A DNA stretch of 33,682 nt from positions 1 to 33,682 of the forward strand of contig JAHISY010000035.1 of NCBI GenBank assembly GCA_018817365.1, given 5' to 3'. A program made the position numbers and the translations under genes. Positions 1 to 8,017 of this stretch are shown in pieces (position 1 is the first letter of the stretch; the number at the start of each line of letters is the position of its first letter). The notes beneath the pieces were generated by a model. The model was given only the letters and a program-made list of their open reading frames with translations. It was not told the DNA's origin and ran no database searches. This DNA comes from Patescibacteria group bacterium. Lineage in GTDB: Bacteria; Patescibacteriota; Gracilibacteria; JAHISY01.

Positions 1-290
1 AAAAGATTGAATCCTTTTCCGGTGATTCCCTGCGGAGTGGAAATGTAAATTTTCGCTGTTTTTGTTTTTGTGGCGAGGAATTTTTCCGCCGTTCCGTCGG
101 ATGAAAAATTGTCCGCATTCACGATCGCCGCGCGATAATTTGGAAAATATTTCTGCAGTCCTCGATCGATTTGCCGCGTGACAAAAGCGATGTTGCCAGC
201 CTCATTCAGCGATGGGATGCCGATGAGCAAGTCAACTTGTTTTATCCGTTGCGGATTGATCTCGCGACGTGGTTTTGTTTGTATTTTGAT
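1..290 (-). CDS. GT-A (family 2-like) glycosyltransferase, N-terminal part only
   Basis: An open frame runs off the left edge on the minus strand. Its translation contains VDLLIGIPSLNEAGNIAFVT, then YFPNYRAAIVNADNFSSDGT, then STPQGITGKGFNLF. This is the usual start of a GT-A fold nucleotide-sugar glycosyltransferase: a beta strand with P-S-L-N-E, then an Asp-rich segment N-A-D-N-x-S-S-D-G-T about 40 residues later. Only about 97 residues are present, so substrate and product cannot be named. The start is unresolved: there is a stop at 294-296 and no in-frame ATG, GTG or TTG before the conserved core. Candidates are ATC at 290, ATA at 284, or an internal TTG. A minus-10-like TAAACT (301-296) lies just upstream. 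It follows the amidohydrolase and ATP-grasp genes on the same strand and may be their operon partner. Confidence 0.6.
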   Translation of the reverse strand, partial: MKIQTKPRREINPQRIKQVDLLIGIPSLNEAGNIAFVTRQIDRGLQKYFPNYRAAIVNADNFSSDGTAEKFLATKTKTAKIYISTPQGITGKGFNL

Positions 291-368
291 GTATTAGTTT
301 AACAAAAAAGCTGAATTTTTGCAAGCTTGGAATTGTTTCTGAATTGTAAATTTTTCCGACATCAAAAG

Positions 369-1103
369 TTAAATTTCGCGAGCTAATATTTCCACGAGTT
401 CGAAAATAATTTTGTTAAGTTTTTCCACATCTTTTTTTCGCGGTCGGAGAGTTTTTTCATTGAGATAAAGTTTGTGATTGAATTCGATTTGAATGCCCGG
501 CAGGCGGTGGCGCGAACAATGCTCGCCGATCACGAACTTCCCTCCGAATGGTTTGTTCACGTTCACAGACAAACCTTTTTTTTGGAAGAATTTTAGAATT
601 TTCAGCGTGCGGGAGCGCGAGCAGGTCGTGAAATCTCGGTTGCCGAGGCAGACATCAGGGCGCGCTTTGCCGGCATCGCTTTTGGTTGCTGGGGCGACTG
701 ACCACATCGAATGCCCGTCAATCAGAAACTTCATTTTTGGCTTGAGCTTTTCAATTTCGGCGTGAAAAGTGGTGTGATATTTTTTCACACGTTCAAAAAT
801 CGCTTTTTCGCTCGGCGGTTCACGGTAAATTTGTTTGCCGTTTTCATCGATGCTCACGACCACACCGTCTGCGCACAATTGACATTCCATCTCGATATCG
901 TCGGGAGCGCGATTGGGATCAGCGACAAGCCGTGAAATTTTCGCCTTCACGACGTGAGCATTCGAAGCATTAAAAATCTCATCGGTAAAAGGATCTGCGC
1001 TTTTTTTGATTTCAAAATCGGAAAGCAACATCAGCCGTCGTAACTCTGCCGGCACGAAAGTCGAGCAGTGCGGAATCGAAATAAGGATTGGGAGAAGATT
1101 CAT
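369..1103 (-). CDS. N-formylglutamate amidohydrolase-like zinc hydrolase
   Basis: 244 residues, a normal length for the family. Family hallmarks appear in order: ISIPHCS near residues 9-14, DPFTDEIF at 37-44, SRLVADPNR at 57-65, a YHTTFH pair of histidines at 109-114, IDGHSM at 128-133, RPDVCLGNRD at 148-157, and NKPFGGKFVIGEHC followed by GIQIEFNHKLY at 183-213. These include the His/Asp/Glu residues expected to hold the catalytic metal. Family members hydrolyse N-formyl-L-glutamate or similar N-acyl amides in the cytoplasm. No other histidine-degradation gene is present, so a classical Hut role is unlikely. The start lies 9 nt after the stop of the RimK-like ATP-grasp gene, which suggests co-transcription. 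I infer action on a product of that ligase, such as trimming or recycling an amide or peptide. Confidence 0.85.
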   Translation of the reverse strand: MNLLPILISIPHCSTFVPAELRRLMLLSDFEIKKSADPFTDEIFNASNAHVVKAKISRLVADPNRAPDDIEMECQLCADGVVVSIDENGKQIYREPPSEKAIFERVKKYHTTFHAEIEKLKPKMKFLIDGHSMWSVAPATKSDAGKARPDVCLGNRDFTTCSRSRTLKILKFFQKKGLSVNVNKPFGGKFVIGEHCSRHRLPGIQIEFNHKLYLNEKTLRPRKKDVEKLNKIIFELVEILAREI

Positions 1104-1112
1104 TAGAAAAAT

Positions 1113-1973
1113 TTATTTTGCAAGTGCGAATTTAACAATCGCATCAGCCACGTTTATTTTTGTCGTCTTACTGAATGCTCGAAATTCTGGACAACGATTC
1201 ACTTCCAATAAATAAAATCCTTCTTTTGTGAGAGCGAGGTCCACTCCGCCGATGTCAATTTGCTGTTGCTTGCAGATTGAAACCGCCTCACTCACAATTT
1301 TAGAAGGTAGTTTGGCTGGTTCGAATCGAGCTCCCGCCGCATAATTAGCCGCTATTGATCCCGGTTTTGGGATTTTGCGAATTGATCCCAAAGATTCATT
1401 TCCGACCACAAAAACACGATATTCAGCAAGAATTTTGAGGTAATTTTGGACAAGAATTCCGATTTTATTCTTGGCAAGATGATTGGCAAGTGCAGCGCGA
1501 GATCGAAAAACCATGACACCTTCTCCATGTCGTCCGAGTGCGGGTTTGACAAGATATGGCGATGTCAATTCGTTTTTTTTCGGTAACCTCTCCTTTTGAT
1601 CGAGGAAAAGTGTCGGAATTTGGCGAATATGTTGGGTTTGGATCGTAGGTAAAAATATTGTTTTATATAAACCACTCACGATACTTTTTATCGTGTCGGT
1701 GAATTGTATTTTCCAGTTTGCGGCGAGAAAAACAAGTCCAACCATTTTGATATAACTACCAAGAACGCGACGAAAAATAATCCGACTTTTTTTGAATTGA
1801 GCAGTAAAATCTTTTTCTCTCAGAAAAATTTTAGTTCCTTGATCGTGGAGCTCGACTCTGATTTCATGTGGCGAGATAATCTGAACAGAATTTCCATGAG
1901 TGCGAGCAGACTCTGCAATTTTGCGTTCCTCCCATCCTGCTTCCGTGCCGATTACTAAGATGTAGTTTTTCAT
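1113..1973 (-). CDS. RimK-like ATP-grasp ligase
   Basis: 286 residues. The N-terminal ~100 residues form a variable pre-ATP-grasp region. The ATP-grasp core follows: SPYLVKPALGRHGEGV (138-153) carries the adenine-side Lys and the Gly-rich loop, AEYRVFVVG (183-191) matches the RimK/glutathione-synthetase type strand, and DIGGVDLAL...YLLEVNRCPEF (240-264) supplies the metal-binding Asp, Glu and Asn. Such enzymes join a carboxylate to an amine through an acyl phosphate. Here the substrates are unknown. The gene ends 9 nt before the amidohydrolase gene, a pairing that suggests a make/trim couple for an amide-linked metabolite or peptide tail. The ATG at 1973 is preferred because a TAAACT box ends 7 nt upstream, consistent with a leaderless message. 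No Shine-Dalgarno sequence is visible. Confidence 0.8.
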   Translation of the reverse strand: MKNYILVIGTEAGWEERKIAESARTHGNSVQIISPHEIRVELHDQGTKIFLREKDFTAQFKKSRIIFRRVLGSYIKMVGLVFLAANWKIQFTDTIKSIVSGLYKTIFLPTIQTQHIRQIPTLFLDQKERLPKKNELTSPYLVKPALGRHGEGVMVFRSRAALANHLAKNKIGILVQNYLKILAEYRVFVVGNESLGSIRKIPKPGSIAANYAAGARFEPAKLPSKIVSEAVSICKQQQIDIGGVDLALTKEGFYLLEVNRCPEFRAFSKTTKINVADAIVKFALAK

Positions 1974-1980
1974 GAAAGAA

Positions 1981-1986
1981 AGTTTA
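1981..1986 (-). promoter_or_regulatory. minus-10 box of the RimK-like gene, leaderless arrangement
   Basis: TAAACT reads toward the gene and is separated from the ATG at 1973 by 7 nt (TTCTTTC). A start of transcription at or beside the A of ATG would follow. A weak minus-35 (TTAAGT, 16-nt spacer) is present. The same geometry recurs before several genes here. Confidence 0.4.
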
Positions 1987-2004
1987 ATCGATATGCGCCA
2001 AAAC

Positions 2005-2130
2005 TTAAATCAAATTTTCAATCTCCGCACCGCCGAGATTCGCGATTACTTGAAAATTCCACGTTAAATCAATTCCAATCGGAAGTGAACAAATATTTGT
2101 CGGACGGATAAAAATTGGAGATTTGCTCAC
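2005..2130 (-). CDS. possible small protein or gene remnant upstream of the RimK-like gene
   Basis: The minus strand between the two divergent ATP-grasp genes carries an open frame with a GTG at 2130 and a TAA at 2005-2007. It would encode 41 residues. Its second half (LPIGIDLTWNFQVIANLGGA and onward) looks protein-like rather than random. The frame stays open upstream to about 2170, without ATG. It could be a very small first gene of the minus-strand operon, the C-terminal stub of a decayed gene, or chance. No family is recognised, and the GTG has only a weak GGTTAG upstream. Confidence 0.2.
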   Translation of the reverse strand: MSKSPIFIRPTNICSLPIGIDLTWNFQVIANLGGAEIENLI

Positions 2131-2192
2131 AGCTTTTATTCTAACCGTTGCAAAGCTGTTTGGAAATTCCTAAACTTCCGCAATATTCTTTG

Positions 2193-3464
2193 ATGCGCCG
2201 CAAAAAAGCAATTGTCTTCACCGAATATCTCCACAAACTGGAGAGTGTGGAATCGGCTCAAAGAGCTGGTTTCGCTGCGGTTCTTGTTACTCGCAAAATT
2301 CGCAATGGGGCTGCCAAAGTTTTTGATGAAATTTTCGAAATGGACTTAAACCAACGCGAAGTTTGGGATGATTTAGCCAAAAAACTGAAAGCCAAGTACA
2401 ACGTCAAAGCGGTGGTTTCCAATTACGATCATTTTGTGGTGCAGCGCAGTTATCTCGCGGAAAGATTGGGAGTCGCTTCCACCGCAGTTTACGCAGCCTG
2501 CTGCACTCGCAACAAAGTTCTCATGCGCAAGGCGCTAGCGGTGATTCCCGAAAATATCGAATTCGAGGAAGTGAAAACTCTCGCGGAAGCAAAAAAAGCG
2601 CGCAAAAAATTAGGAGGCGATGTTTATCTTAAATCGATTGCCGGAATCAAATCGCGCTGTATTTTTCATGTGAAAAGCGAAGCCGCGCTCACCCGCGCAT
2701 GGAAAGAATTTTGCCGGCTCAAAGCCGAGCTCGACGAAGAACTTTACAACGATTTCCATTATCTCGATTTTCGTTTCAATTATCCGAATCCCCGTAAAAC
2801 CGTCCTCGTGGAAAAAGCAATCGAAGGCAAACAAATTACTGTTTGTTCGCTCGTCGACAGCCATCGCATTTGGCACGCGCCGTCGGTTTGCGATGTCGCG
2901 ACTGCGGCAGAAATTGGTCGCGATGACTCATTTCTCGCTTTTCGAATTCTTCCTTCGCAGCAGCCGAAAGGGATTTGGCGGGAGGCGAAAAAAATAACCG
3001 AAACTGCGATTCGCATTTTGGGTTTGCGGAATTGCGCGATTCATTCGGAATTAATTATTGAGCCGGATGGAAAAGTCAAAATTATCGAGATTGCCAGCCG
3101 CATCGGCGGTTATCGCACTTTGATGTATTCTCACGCTTACGGTTTTTATCTTCCCGACTTGGTAATTCGCGCGGTGACTGGTCGACCAGTAAAAATAAGA
3201 AAAAAGGCGCAACAGTTTGTTTCACTTCTCGAGCTTTTTCCGAAAAAGAATGGGAAGTTTGCGAGAATTGAAAACTTGAAAGAATTGAGGAAAGATTCCT
3301 CTTTTGATCACATAAAAATCAAAGCGAAACGAAACCAAGCGGTTGGTCTCGCGCGGGAGAATTTCGAGCCGGTGGCAGCGATTTTGCTGAAAGGCAAAAA
3401 CTACAAAGAACTGGAAAAAAAGAGTTTCTATTTTCAGGAAAAATTAAACGTAGTAGTGCGATAG
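2193..3464 (+). CDS. ATP-grasp ligase of the carbamoyl-phosphate-synthase/PurD-like type
   Basis: 423 residues from the ATG at 2193; an in-frame TTG at 2148 would add 15 residues that look non-conserved. The N-terminal ~75 residues resemble a Rossmann-like pre-ATP-grasp domain. The core shows TRNKVLMRKAL (105-115), where the R-N/D-K element opens the ATP-grasp fold, YLKSIAGIKSR (145-155) for the ATP-binding Lys, VLVEKAIEGKQITV (204-217), and HSELIIEPDGKVKIIEIASRIGG (284-306) with the metal-ligating Glu residues and Arg. The pattern fits enzymes that ligate amino acids or small acids to amines. Substrates cannot be read from the sequence. It is divergent from the RimK-like/amidohydrolase pair, and two ATP-grasp ligases side by side suggest one pathway. 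A weak promoter (TTGCAA, 17 nt, TAAACT) sits upstream. Confidence 0.7.
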   Translation: MRRKKAIVFTEYLHKLESVESAQRAGFAAVLVTRKIRNGAAKVFDEIFEMDLNQREVWDDLAKKLKAKYNVKAVVSNYDHFVVQRSYLAERLGVASTAVYAACCTRNKVLMRKALAVIPENIEFEEVKTLAEAKKARKKLGGDVYLKSIAGIKSRCIFHVKSEAALTRAWKEFCRLKAELDEELYNDFHYLDFRFNYPNPRKTVLVEKAIEGKQITVCSLVDSHRIWHAPSVCDVATAAEIGRDDSFLAFRILPSQQPKGIWREAKKITETAIRILGLRNCAIHSELIIEPDGKVKIIEIASRIGGYRTLMYSHAYGFYLPDLVIRAVTGRPVKIRKKAQQFVSLLELFPKKNGKFARIENLKELRKDSSFDHIKIKAKRNQAVGLARENFEPVAAILLKGKNYKELEKKSFYFQEKLNVVVR

Positions 3465-3508
3465 ATTCTTTCGAGAAGCTGAAACTTCTGCTAAACTCTC
3501 GCAAGTTT

Positions 3509-3535
3509 GGTTCTTGGCTAATGGTTTTTGGTTCA
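3509..3535 (+). repeat. TTGG/TTCTTGG simple-word repeat, copy 1 (intergenic)
   Basis: GTTCTTGGCTAATGG followed by TTTTTGGTTCA matches an element inside recJ (23521-23547) at 23 of 26 positions. It lies in the 5' leader region of gyrB. Confidence 0.5.
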
Positions 3536-3598
3536 GTCGGTTAGCGAAGATTGAAGCTAAAAACTGAATTATGTTTTCAACATTACATATTTAAAATT

Positions 3599-5593
3599 AT
3601 GTCTTCCGCATACACCGCCGATCAAATTCAAGTTCTCGAGGGGCTCGCGCCTGTCCGCAAGCGACCGGGAATGTACATCGGTTCGACAGACTCGCGCGGT
3701 TTGCATCATCTTATTTGGGAAGTCGTTGACAACTCGATCGACGAGGCGATGGCGGGTTACGCGAGCGAAATTAAAATTATTCTCCAAAAAGACGGCGGCT
3801 GTTCGGTAGAGGATGACGGACGCGGTATTCCTGTCGAGACTCACAAAACGACCGGTAAATCAGCGCTCGAAACAGTCCTCACCGTTCTCCATGCCGGTGG
3901 CAAATTTGGCGGCGAGGATAGCGGCTACAAAGTTTCCGGCGGACTGCATGGTGTCGGCGTGTCGGTCGTCAACGCGCTTTCCAGCAAAATCGTGGCGGAA
4001 GTTTTTCGCGACGGGAAACATTACTCGCAAGAATTCCGCGACGGCGGCAAGCCAATCGGCAGTTTAAAAACGATCGGCAGTTCGAAAAAAACCGGCACAA
4101 AAATCACTTTTTATCCCGACCCCGTGATTTTCAAAGAAGGGATAGAGTTCAAGCTCGAAAAGGTTCTCACGCGGTTGCGGCAGCAGGCGTATCTCACCAA
4201 AGGAATTCGAATCGCGATTCTCGATGAGAGGGTAGGGAAGCGGTATAAATTTTATTTCGAGGGGGGGATCAAATCATACATCGCGAACCTAAACCAAAAT
4301 CGGGAGCGGCTGACGGATGTTTTTTATGTTGAAAAAGAAAATCAGGATGCGCTCGTCGAGGTGGCGTTGCAGTACACGAACGCTTTCAGCGAAGAAGTTT
4401 TCAGTTTCGCAAACAATATTCATACCATCGATGGCGGCACACATCTCACCGGATTTCGCACCGCGCTCACTCGCGAAATCAATTCGTACGCGCGAAAGAC
4501 AGGACTGCTGAAAGATAACGAAACGAATCTCACGGCGGAGGATGTCCGCGAAGGGTTGACCGCAATTATTTCGGTGAAAGTGAAAGATCCGCAATTCGAG
4601 GGGCAGACGAAAGGAAAATTGGGAAATGCGGAAGTTCAATCGGCAGTGAATTCAATTTTTGGCGCGGCATTCGAAAATTATCTCGAGGAGCGACCGGCTG
4701 CCGCGAAAGCAATCGTCGGTAAATGCGCGCTCGCCGCGCGTGCGCGGATTGCCGCTCGCGCCGCTCGCGATACCGTTCTTCGAAAGGGCGCGCTCGAAGG
4801 TTCAAACCTGCCCGGCAAACTTGCCGATTGTTCGTCTCGCAAGCCGGAGGAATCCGAACTTTATATCGTCGAGGGTGATTCTGCCGGCGGTTCGGCGAAA
4901 CAGGGAAGGGATCGGCACACGCAGGCTATTCTCCCGCTGCGCGGAAAAATTCTAAATGTCGAGCAAGCTCGGCTCGATCGGATGTTGGCAAATAATGAAA
5001 TTAAAAATCTCATCCTCGCGTTCGGCACGAGCATCGGAGAGACTTTCGATGTGAAAAAACTTCGTTACCACCGCATCGTGATTATGACGGATGCGGATGT
5101 CGACGGCAGCCACATTCGGACGTTATTACTTACGCTTTTTTACCGCCACTTCCGATCGCTCGTCGATGGCGGGTTCGTTTACATTGCCGTGCCGCCGCTT
5201 TACAAAATCGCGAAAGGCAAGCAAGTTTGGTACGCATACACCGAAGAGGAAAAGTTCGAAATTCTGAAACGCGAGAATTTAGCCGTGGCAGAAATTTCCG
5301 AAAATAATGAGGAGGAGACTGAGACTGAGGAAGATTCCGAGGAAACGAAGGAAACGAAAAAGAAGAGTGTGGGCGGGGTGAAGATTCAGCGTTACAAAGG
5401 TCTCGGCGAAATGAATCCCGAACAACTGTGGGAGACGACGATGGATCCCGCGCGGCGAATTCAGCTGCGAGTGGTGATTGAAGATGCGGAAAAAGCGAAT
5501 CAAGTTTTCGAAACCTTGATGGGTCCAGATGTCCCGCCGCGGAGGAAATTCATCCAAACCCATGCGAAGAATGTCGTGAATTTGGATATTTAG
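3599..5593 (+). CDS. gyrB: DNA gyrase subunit B (type IIA topoisomerase ATPase/Toprim subunit)
   Basis: 664 residues from the ATG at 3599; a TTG at 3551 would add 16 residues and is less likely. The GHKL ATPase domain shows LIWEVVDNSIDEA (residues 38-50, catalytic Glu and Mg-binding Asn), DDGRGIPV near 76 and GGLHGVGVSVVNALS near 113. The transducer has QFEGQTKGKLGN. The Toprim domain has VEGDSAGGS near 424 and MTDADVDGSHIRTLL near 495-510, giving the acidic metal-binding triad. The tail carries QRYKGLGEMNPEQLWETTMD. The subunit drives supercoiling with GyrA, which is not in the window, so ParE is not formally excluded. An acidic, Lys-ended linker (Glu/Thr-rich, about residues 567-592) precedes the QRYKGLGEM motif. 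The gene ends shortly before a strong terminator. Confidence 0.93.
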   Translation: MSSAYTADQIQVLEGLAPVRKRPGMYIGSTDSRGLHHLIWEVVDNSIDEAMAGYASEIKIILQKDGGCSVEDDGRGIPVETHKTTGKSALETVLTVLHAGGKFGGEDSGYKVSGGLHGVGVSVVNALSSKIVAEVFRDGKHYSQEFRDGGKPIGSLKTIGSSKKTGTKITFYPDPVIFKEGIEFKLEKVLTRLRQQAYLTKGIRIAILDERVGKRYKFYFEGGIKSYIANLNQNRERLTDVFYVEKENQDALVEVALQYTNAFSEEVFSFANNIHTIDGGTHLTGFRTALTREINSYARKTGLLKDNETNLTAEDVREGLTAIISVKVKDPQFEGQTKGKLGNAEVQSAVNSIFGAAFENYLEERPAAAKAIVGKCALAARARIAARAARDTVLRKGALEGSNLPGKLADCSSRKPEESELYIVEGDSAGGSAKQGRDRHTQAILPLRGKILNVEQARLDRMLANNEIKNLILAFGTSIGETFDVKKLRYHRIVIMTDADVDGSHIRTLLLTLFYRHFRSLVDGGFVYIAVPPLYKIAKGKQVWYAYTEEEKFEILKRENLAVAEISENNEEETETEEDSEETKETKKKSVGGVKIQRYKGLGEMNPEQLWETTMDPARRIQLRVVIEDAEKANQVFETLMGPDVPPRRKFIQTHAKNVVNLDI

Positions 5594-5662
5594 AATTTTT
5601 AAACGAGCGCGAAGAGAAGGAAATCTTCAATTTTCTTTTTCATCTCGTCGGAATTTACTTAC

Positions 5663-5698
5663 AAAAATAGCCCGTTCCCGAGGGAGTAGGCTATTTTT
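5663..5698 (+). terminator. rho-independent terminator after gyrB
   Basis: AAAAATAGCC and GGCTATTTTT form a perfect 10-bp stem around a 16-nt loop that has its own CCC/GGG pairing. The T-run is within the 3' arm, so the structure can stop transcription from either strand. The rest of 5594-5872 holds only an AT-rich 9-bp inverted repeat (TATTTAATC at 5711 and GATTAAATA at 5752). Confidence 0.8.
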
Positions 5699-5872
5699 GG
5701 TTCGGCTACCTATTTAATCAAATCAAATCCGAAGATCTGAATCAACTAAGCGATTAAATATTTCTAGAATTACCGAAGTAACTTTCGAAATAAAAAATCT
5801 CAGTAACTGAACAAATATAGTATAGCAAACTTGGACGGAAATTGCAAATCGATTTTGTCTTTTCTCTGTGAA

Positions 5873-7030
5873 TTATTTTAATTTAATCGCAACGATTTCC
5901 GATTTGCTGCCAGTGCGTAGCGTCGGTCCCCACACTCCGGTGCCACTGGAAATATAAACTGTGAAGCCATTTTCTTGGTGCAAACCATATTCGTATCCGT
6001 CGTAAATCCATTTGGCGAGGAGTGTGAAGGGGAAGATTTGACCGCCGTGCGTGTGGTTTGAAAGTTGCAAATCAATTCCCAAATCCCGCGCATCCCGAAA
6101 ATCCACATTCGGTTTCCAGTATAAATTTTGATGTTCAATTTTATTTTCACCAATGCTGGTGGGGGAGTGAAGAAGTAAGATGTTTACTTTCTCACTATCG
6201 AAATTTGAGTTATTCTCGACAATTTTGCGGATATTTTTGTTTTCGCCATTCTCAGGGTACCTGATTCCAATCAGCTGTAGACCAGCTAGATCAACTATCT
6301 CATCCTCCAAAATACGGATGTCGAGCTTGCGTAAAATTCTCAAAGAATCTTCAGTTCCACGGTAGCCTTCGTGATTGCCGCTTACAAAATAAACTCCGTT
6401 TTGAGTTTTAATCTCGTTCAACAGGTGGATGTATTTTTCGATTCCATTTGCGCTGCCGTCTAATAAGTCTCCAGTGATTACCACAATTTCCGCGTTGAGC
6501 TGATTGATTTCGCTGATTACTTTTTTCAAAAAGCTTTCGCCCAAAACACCCCCCAAGTGCAAATCTGAAATTTGCACGATTGTTTTCCCGCTCCACGATT
6601 GGGGGAGATTTTCAAGATTAATCTCAATATTTTTCACGACAGGATGAAAAACATTCCAAGCTCCAATCAAGGAATAAGTAATCGCACAAAAAATTACAAT
6701 CTTGCCGACAAGTTTGAAATTCAGTTTTTTTCGAAAAATTCTCACCATACCGATTACTATCCACGCGACGAGTATCATCCAAATTAAATTCAACAAAATT
6801 CCGAACCACACCCCGAAACCCAAGCTAAAAATTTTTGCTAATAAATTTTCTTCTCGGCGCAATAATACAAAAGAAGCGATAAACCCTAAAAACAAGAGCT
6901 CTAAGGTTAAGCGCAATTTTAGCCGTGCTTTTTTGTTTTGAATTGCAAAGGCACGAATAAAGAAATCGTAAACTACGAAGTGAGAGGTCAGTAAAATCGC
7001 GAGAAGAATCTGGAAAAACATTGCGCCCAT
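5873..7030 (-). CDS. membrane-anchored metallophosphoesterase (YkuE-like)
   Basis: 385 residues. Residues 1-130 hold about four hydrophobic segments (near 5-27, 42-58, 68-98 and 108-128). A calcineurin-like phosphoesterase domain follows, with the dinuclear metal motifs in order: ISDLHLGG (154-161), VITGDLLDG (184-191), VSGNHEG (216-222) and SNHTHGGQ near 325. The C-terminal GVWGPTLRTGSKSEI is typical of YkuE-type enzymes. Family members include UDP-2,3-diacylglucosamine or other phosphodiester hydrolases at the membrane; the substrate here is unknown. A TAAAAT box overlaps the first ATG (7030) and ends 7 nt before Met4 at 7021. If that promoter is real, translation starts at Met4 on a leaderless message. 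The gene is convergent with gyrB. Confidence 0.85.
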   Translation of the reverse strand: MGAMFFQILLAILLTSHFVVYDFFIRAFAIQNKKARLKLRLTLELLFLGFIASFVLLRREENLLAKIFSLGFGVWFGILLNLIWMILVAWIVIGMVRIFRKKLNFKLVGKIVIFCAITYSLIGAWNVFHPVVKNIEINLENLPQSWSGKTIVQISDLHLGGVLGESFLKKVISEINQLNAEIVVITGDLLDGSANGIEKYIHLLNEIKTQNGVYFVSGNHEGYRGTEDSLRILRKLDIRILEDEIVDLAGLQLIGIRYPENGENKNIRKIVENNSNFDSEKVNILLLHSPTSIGENKIEHQNLYWKPNVDFRDARDLGIDLQLSNHTHGGQIFPFTLLAKWIYDGYEYGLHQENGFTVYISSGTGVWGPTLRTGSKSEIVAIKLK

Positions 7031-7086
7031 TTTAGCCTATGTTCCTATTGCATCGACTGGATCAATTCGGATCGCTTTCGGCGCGG

Positions 7087-7124
7087 GACAAAAACCGAAA
7101 AAGATTCTGACAAATACCGAAAAA
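7087..7124. promoter_or_regulatory. tandem operator-like direct repeat
   Basis: GACAAAAACCGAAAAA at 7087 and GACAAATACCGAAAAA at 7109 differ at one position and start exactly 22 bp apart, two helical turns. They sit between the metallophosphoesterase start and a plus-strand minus-10-like TAAAAT at 7136. Binding by a dimeric regulator is possible but unproven. Confidence 0.3.
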
Positions 7125-7135
7125 ACAAAATTCGA

Positions 7136-7235
7136 CTAAAATCGAGAGGGGGAGTGAATGAGGTGCTAGTCTTCGAGATTATTCAAAAAAGGAACTCTAA
7201 TCTCGCCGAGACAGATGCCGATCACGCCTTTTTTT
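7136..7235 (+). ncRNA. possible small RNA or leader in the 225-bp gap
   Basis: TAAAAT (7136-7141) is followed by a perfect 8-bp inverted repeat, CGAGATTA (7174-7181) and TAATCTCG (7198-7205), and then a run of seven T (7229-7235). A GTG at 7154 after a G-rich stretch also opens a 72-codon frame, but most of it is antisense to the next gene. Either reading is weak. Confidence 0.2.
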
Positions 7236-7255
7236 CTCGAGTTAAGTCAAAATTT

Positions 7256-7930
7256 TTATTCCACCCCTCCTTCCAACTCTTTCGTTTCTTCAAGCTGAAT
7301 TTTGATTTTGCCGAGCACGTTCCGCAAAACAAATTCTGCAAACTCCTCTGTTTTTTGAAACTCGGTTTCTAACTTCTTCTTCTCAAAAAAATCGCGGAGA
7401 ATGAAGGCGGTGAGTTTCCACAAGCTCGGAAACAGTTTGTCTTCCGGTGAAATCGCAGTCGCGAGGAGGCGAGTGGGTTGTGTGAGTCCGAATTCCAGCA
7501 GTCCGAAACTCCACACGTCGAGAGTCTGCTTGATTTCCGGCGGAAATTTTCCGCCCGTCGCGAGCGCGCGGTTTCCGGCTTTCGGAGCTTCGAGCAGCTG
7601 CGCGGATTCGTCGAGCATCATCTCAAATTCTTTTTGCGCCTCCGCCTCGACGAGCGCGAGAATTCCGAGAATGAGACCGGCGGGAATGTTGTGATCGAGG
7701 CAGCGGGAAATCAATAGCATCACCGCGGTATTCGAGTGGGTTTGCAGGAATTTCCCGATTACTTTCGCGAGTCTATTATCTTTCGCGCGCGCTTTGCCTT
7801 CCGCCTTTTTTAAAGCTCTTTGAGCCTTTTGCGTTTTCCTGATTTTATCGCGAAAAACTTCATCTGAAGCTTCCGCCGCTTTTGTGCCGGATTCTTCGTT
7901 GTCGAGCGGAGACAGGTTTTCGAGTCCCAT
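7256..7930 (-). CDS. uncharacterised soluble protein, basic helical N-terminus
   Basis: 224 residues, no family recognised. Residues 1-15 are acidic. Residues 27-60 are strongly basic and predicted helical, rich in Lys/Arg/Ala (KIRKTQKAQRALKKAEGKAR), which would suit nucleic-acid or membrane-surface contact. The remainder is a mostly helical domain with a hydrophobic patch (NIPAGLILGILALVEAEA, about 85-102), too polar in context for a clear membrane span. The tail is Glu/Lys-rich and coiled-coil-like. It has an ATG start with no strong Shine-Dalgarno sequence. It is downstream of the YtxH-like gene on the same strand, separated by 87 bp of CAATG-type repeat words. Confidence 0.6.
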   Translation of the reverse strand: MGLENLSPLDNEESGTKAAEASDEVFRDKIRKTQKAQRALKKAEGKARAKDNRLAKVIGKFLQTHSNTAVMLLISRCLDHNIPAGLILGILALVEAEAQKEFEMMLDESAQLLEAPKAGNRALATGGKFPPEIKQTLDVWSFGLLEFGLTQPTRLLATAISPEDKLFPSLWKLTAFILRDFFEKKKLETEFQKTEEFAEFVLRNVLGKIKIQLEETKELEGGVE

Positions 7931-8017
7931 TCATTCAATGATTAATAATCAATGTGCAATGCTTAATTAACTGGTAATTACACATTGATCATTGTACGTT
8001 GCAAATTGTAGATCCAT

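Noticed and set aside
369..1103. Classical HutG of histidine degradation
   Set aside because: No other Hut gene is present, and the partner is a RimK-like ligase, so only the family-level call is kept.
1993..2067. 24-codon ATG frame on the plus strand
   Set aside because: Too short, no ribosome-binding site, and antisense to a more protein-like minus-strand frame.
7154..7372. 72-codon plus-strand frame with GTG start
   Set aside because: More than half is antisense to the gene at 7256-7930, and its Phe/Leu/Lys composition is that of a shadow frame. It is kept only as a possible small RNA region.
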